From: CAYPYI01 sp964415085
GTDB lineage: Bacteria; Bacillota; Clostridia; Tissierellales; Tissierellaceae
Direction: 5' to 3'
NCBI GenBank assembly: GCA_964415085.1
Contig: CAYPYI010000060.1
Span: forward strand, 1-8,568
Length of the DNA stretch: 8,568 nt
Both the position numbers and the translations under genes were made by a program. Of this stretch, positions 6,710 to 8,568 are shown in pieces (position 1 is the first letter of the stretch; each line of letters opens with the position of its first letter). Under the pieces are notes generated by a model that was not told the DNA's origin, ran no database searches, and saw only the letters and a program-made list of their open reading frames with translations.

Positions 6710-7258
6710 GTGGAAATTACAAAGAATAATTTTTTAAAAGAATTAAAAATAAAAAATGAGAAAGCCTTAGAATTTGTTATCGATAATTATAGTTATATTT
6801 TAGTTGGCATTATAAATAAAAACTTATTCTATCTTCCAGACAGAAAAGAAGAATGTTTAAATGACTGTCTTTTAGCTATTTGGGAGAATATAGATTCATA
6901 TGATGAAAAACAAGCTAAATTTACAAGCTGGATAGGCGGGATAGCAAAATATAAATCACTTAACTATATTAGAAAATATAATAAAGATTTAGAGAATATA
7001 GAAATAGATGAAAATATTTCACAAGAAGATACAAATTTAGATATATTAATTAAAAAAGAATTTAATAAGCAAATTCTAGATCTTTTAAGCCATCTAAGTG
7101 AAGAAGATAAAAAGATATTTATAGAAGTATATTTTAAAGATAAGACAGCTAAGGAAATATCACAAGAGTTAGATTTAAAAGAAGAGGTAATCTACAACAG
7201 ATTATCAAGAGGACGAAAAAAACTTAAAATGGTGATAGGGGGAAAAAATAATGAATGA
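6710..7258 (+). CDS. ECF-type RNA polymerase sigma factor (sigma-2)
   Basis: A 182-residue ECF-like sigma factor. Region 2 covers about 20-90 (CLNDCLLAIWENIDSYD, then FTSWIGGIAKYKSLNYIRKY). Region 4 covers about 118-175, with helix-turn-helix TAKEISQELDLKEEVIYNRLSRGRKKL. It is only distantly similar to sigma-1 by eye, so not a recent duplicate. The longest frame begins with GTG at 6683, but AGGAGG (6698-6703) lies downstream of that and 6 nt before GTG 6710, which is therefore chosen; an ATG start is absent. The stop overlaps the next gene's start by 8 bp (ATGAATGA), again coupling sigma and anti-sigma. Pairing with a DUF4179 protein is a common arrangement in clostridia and bacilli. The signal and the regulon are unknown. 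Confidence 0.9.
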   Translation: MEITKNNFLKELKIKNEKALEFVIDNYSYILVGIINKNLFYLPDRKEECLNDCLLAIWENIDSYDEKQAKFTSWIGGIAKYKSLNYIRKYNKDLENIEIDENISQEDTNLDILIKKEFNKQILDLLSHLSEEDKKIFIEVYFKDKTAKEISQELDLKEEVIYNRLSRGRKKLKMVIGGKNNE

Positions 7259-8324
7259 AAAAGATATATATAAATTATTAAATAATATTGATATAGAGGA
7301 TGAAATTATGGAATTTGAAGATATAAGTGAAATAGAAAAAGAAAAGATAAAAAGAGATATTAAGAGTGATGTAAGATTTAAAAATAAAAATAAGAATAAA
7401 TCTAAAAGCAAAAAATATATTGCAGTAGCTGCAGCAAGTTTAATTGTAATATCATCATTTAATACTAGCATCCCAAAAACAATCTATGCAAAGACTATGT
7501 CTACAATTGATAATATTTCATTAAGTATTTCAGAGTTATTAAATACCAATAATGATATTAATAATTATTCAAATGTAATTGATAAAGTAGTGGAAAATGA
7601 CGGGGTAAGTATAAAATTAAAAGAAGTAATAATTGATAAAGATGAATTAATAGTAACAAGCTTAGTAGAGGTTGAAGATACAAGTATAGATAACATATCA
7701 TTTGACTACAATATAAAAATAAATGGACAAACTATTAAAGAGTCTTCATCTTCAGGATCAACTGGTAAAATAGAGAAAGGTTCAAATATATTCTCAGATG
7801 TTAGATATATTAGTATAGATAAAGACTTATTAGATAAAGATAAGATAGATGTAGATTTATATATAAACAAGGTCTACTTATCTAGAGAAAATACAGAGAC
7901 TAAGAAAAAAGCAAAAGGAAAATGGGACTATAGTTTTACAGCAACTACTGAAGAATTAAGAAAAGATACTAATATTTTAAATATAAATGAAAGATTTACT
8001 ATAGGAAAAAATGAATATGAAATAGAAAATATAATAATAAATCCAGTAAATCAAATAATAAAAGTAAAACCACTAAATAATTCATCATTAGATAGTCAAA
8101 TAAAATTTGAAGGATATGATGATTTAGGAAAAGTAGTAATGTTTGACTTAAGTAGTTTTGATGGAGAAGAATTAATTTTTAAATATAATAACTATAGTGA
8201 AGATTTAAGACTTGATTTTGAAAGTTTAAATTTAAATATATACACAAGAGAATATCCAAAAGAAAGTGGAAGACTATCAGGTGACTGGGAAAAGTTAGAT
8301 AAGGAAATAATAATAAAGAAGTAA
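7251..8324 (+). CDS. DUF4179-type membrane anti-sigma factor for sigma-2
   Basis: A 357-residue protein with a cytoplasmic acidic N-terminus (1-40), a Lys/Asn-rich stretch (44-55), one membrane segment (about 56-70) and a large extracellular part. The first external part (about 75-235) looks like DUF4179: a leading segment, then beta-rich sequence ending in GKWDYSFTA (223-231). The remaining part (about 240-357) is a second beta-rich region, possibly DUF5643-like. There is no Cys/His zinc motif, in contrast to the anti-sigma of the upstream operon. AGGGGG (7237-7242) lies 8 nt before the ATG, and the start overlaps the sigma-2 stop. It most likely sequesters sigma-2 at the membrane and senses an envelope signal with the outer domain; this is inferred from family and gene order. 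Confidence 0.82.
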   Translation: MNEKDIYKLLNNIDIEDEIMEFEDISEIEKEKIKRDIKSDVRFKNKNKNKSKSKKYIAVAAASLIVISSFNTSIPKTIYAKTMSTIDNISLSISELLNTNNDINNYSNVIDKVVENDGVSIKLKEVIIDKDELIVTSLVEVEDTSIDNISFDYNIKINGQTIKESSSSGSTGKIEKGSNIFSDVRYISIDKDLLDKDKIDVDLYINKVYLSRENTETKKKAKGKWDYSFTATTEELRKDTNILNINERFTIGKNEYEIENIIINPVNQIIKVKPLNNSSLDSQIKFEGYDDLGKVVMFDLSSFDGEELIFKYNNYSEDLRLDFESLNLNIYTREYPKESGRLSGDWEKLDKEIIIKK

Positions 8325-8568
8325 TATAAAAAAGTAGTAGAAAGAAATATTAAATAAAGTAAGAATTAAAAATAAGTATAATTAATAATTAATAAGAGAG
8401 ATAAAAGAATAAGAAAAGAAACAAAAGAATAAGTAATAGTAAAAGAGAATAATTAATAAAAGAGAATAAGTAATAGTAAAAAAGAATAATTAATAAAAAA
8501 AGAAGAAATAATAAAAAAGAACAAGTAAAAAAAATAAGTAATAAAAGAATAAAGTAGTAATAGAAGAA
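8325..8568. other. Gene-free, C-depleted A/G-rich tract at the window edge
   Basis: These 244 bases hold no open frame with a start codon and ribosome-binding site; TAA and TAG recur in all three plus frames. The plus strand has only two C residues (8422 and 8522) and is built from repeated words such as AATAAGTAATA and AGAATAA. No hairpin terminator is recognisable after the anti-sigma gene. It may be a decayed or slippage-grown spacer; the window ends before the next gene. Confidence 0.6.
8427..8500 (+). repeat. Two-copy 37-bp tandem repeat
   Basis: Copy 1 (8427-8463) and copy 2 (8464-8500) both begin GAATAAGTAATAGTAAAA and agree at 35 of 37 positions by eye. A weaker, degenerate continuation appears to follow to the window end. 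All plus-strand frames carry stops, so it is not a coding repeat. Confidence 0.85.

Noticed and set aside
7205..7471. Minus-strand open frame of 88 codons
   Set aside because: It is antisense to the sigma-2/anti-sigma-2 junction, with no ribosome-binding site and only low-complexity Ser/Leu/Phe composition.
8325..8568. Possible CRISPR array or short-repeat locus
   Set aside because: The repeats are directly adjacent with no spacers, low complexity, and only two clear copies.

Overview
The window looks like a chromosomal segment of a low-GC Firmicute, most likely Clostridium sensu stricto. The DNA is very A+T rich, coding strands are purine rich, Shine-Dalgarno sites are strong (AGGAGG/AGGGGG), and the protein families are typical of clostridia. 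I cannot name the species from sequence alone.

Left half, minus strand (about 35-3767): a carboxylate sensing and uptake block. Read 5' to 3' on the minus strand it holds a CitA/DcuS-type membrane histidine kinase, its CitB/DcuR-type response regulator (stop and start share one base), a terminator with a 13-bp stem, and a 2-hydroxycarboxylate transporter (CitS/MaeN family) with its own promoter. The expected logic is that external malate, citrate or a similar acid is sensed by the kinase, the regulator is phosphorylated, and the transporter gene is activated. The two positions that bind citrate in CitS appear to be Met here, so malate or another 2-hydroxyacid is more likely than citrate.

Right half, plus strand (about 3814-8324): an envelope-stress-like region with two ECF sigma/anti-sigma cassettes in tandem. 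First comes a single gene for a permuted papain-like (YiiX/YebB-like) cysteine hydrolase with its own terminator. Next is a four-gene operon: ECF sigma factor, zinc-finger (HxxxCxxC) membrane anti-sigma, a TM2-like multi-pass membrane protein, and a small LiaI/LiaF-like (DUF5668-like) membrane protein, closed by a terminator. Last comes a second ECF sigma factor with a DUF4179-type membrane anti-sigma. The hydrolase gene and the first sigma operon carry the same two-block promoter (TTGAAGT, 17 bp, CGTTTATA) with diverged spacers. This suggests that the first sigma factor activates its own operon and the hydrolase gene. The second sigma gene has a different ECF-like promoter.

Right edge (8325-8568): 244 bp with no gene, almost free of C on the plus strand, containing a 37-bp near-identical tandem duplication. 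No terminator is visible after the last gene.

Several start codons are set here by ribosome-binding sites rather than by the longest open frame: kinase 3767, sigma-1 4660, anti-sigma-1 5204, TM2-like protein 5769 (TTG), LiaI-like protein 6301, sigma-2 6710 (GTG).
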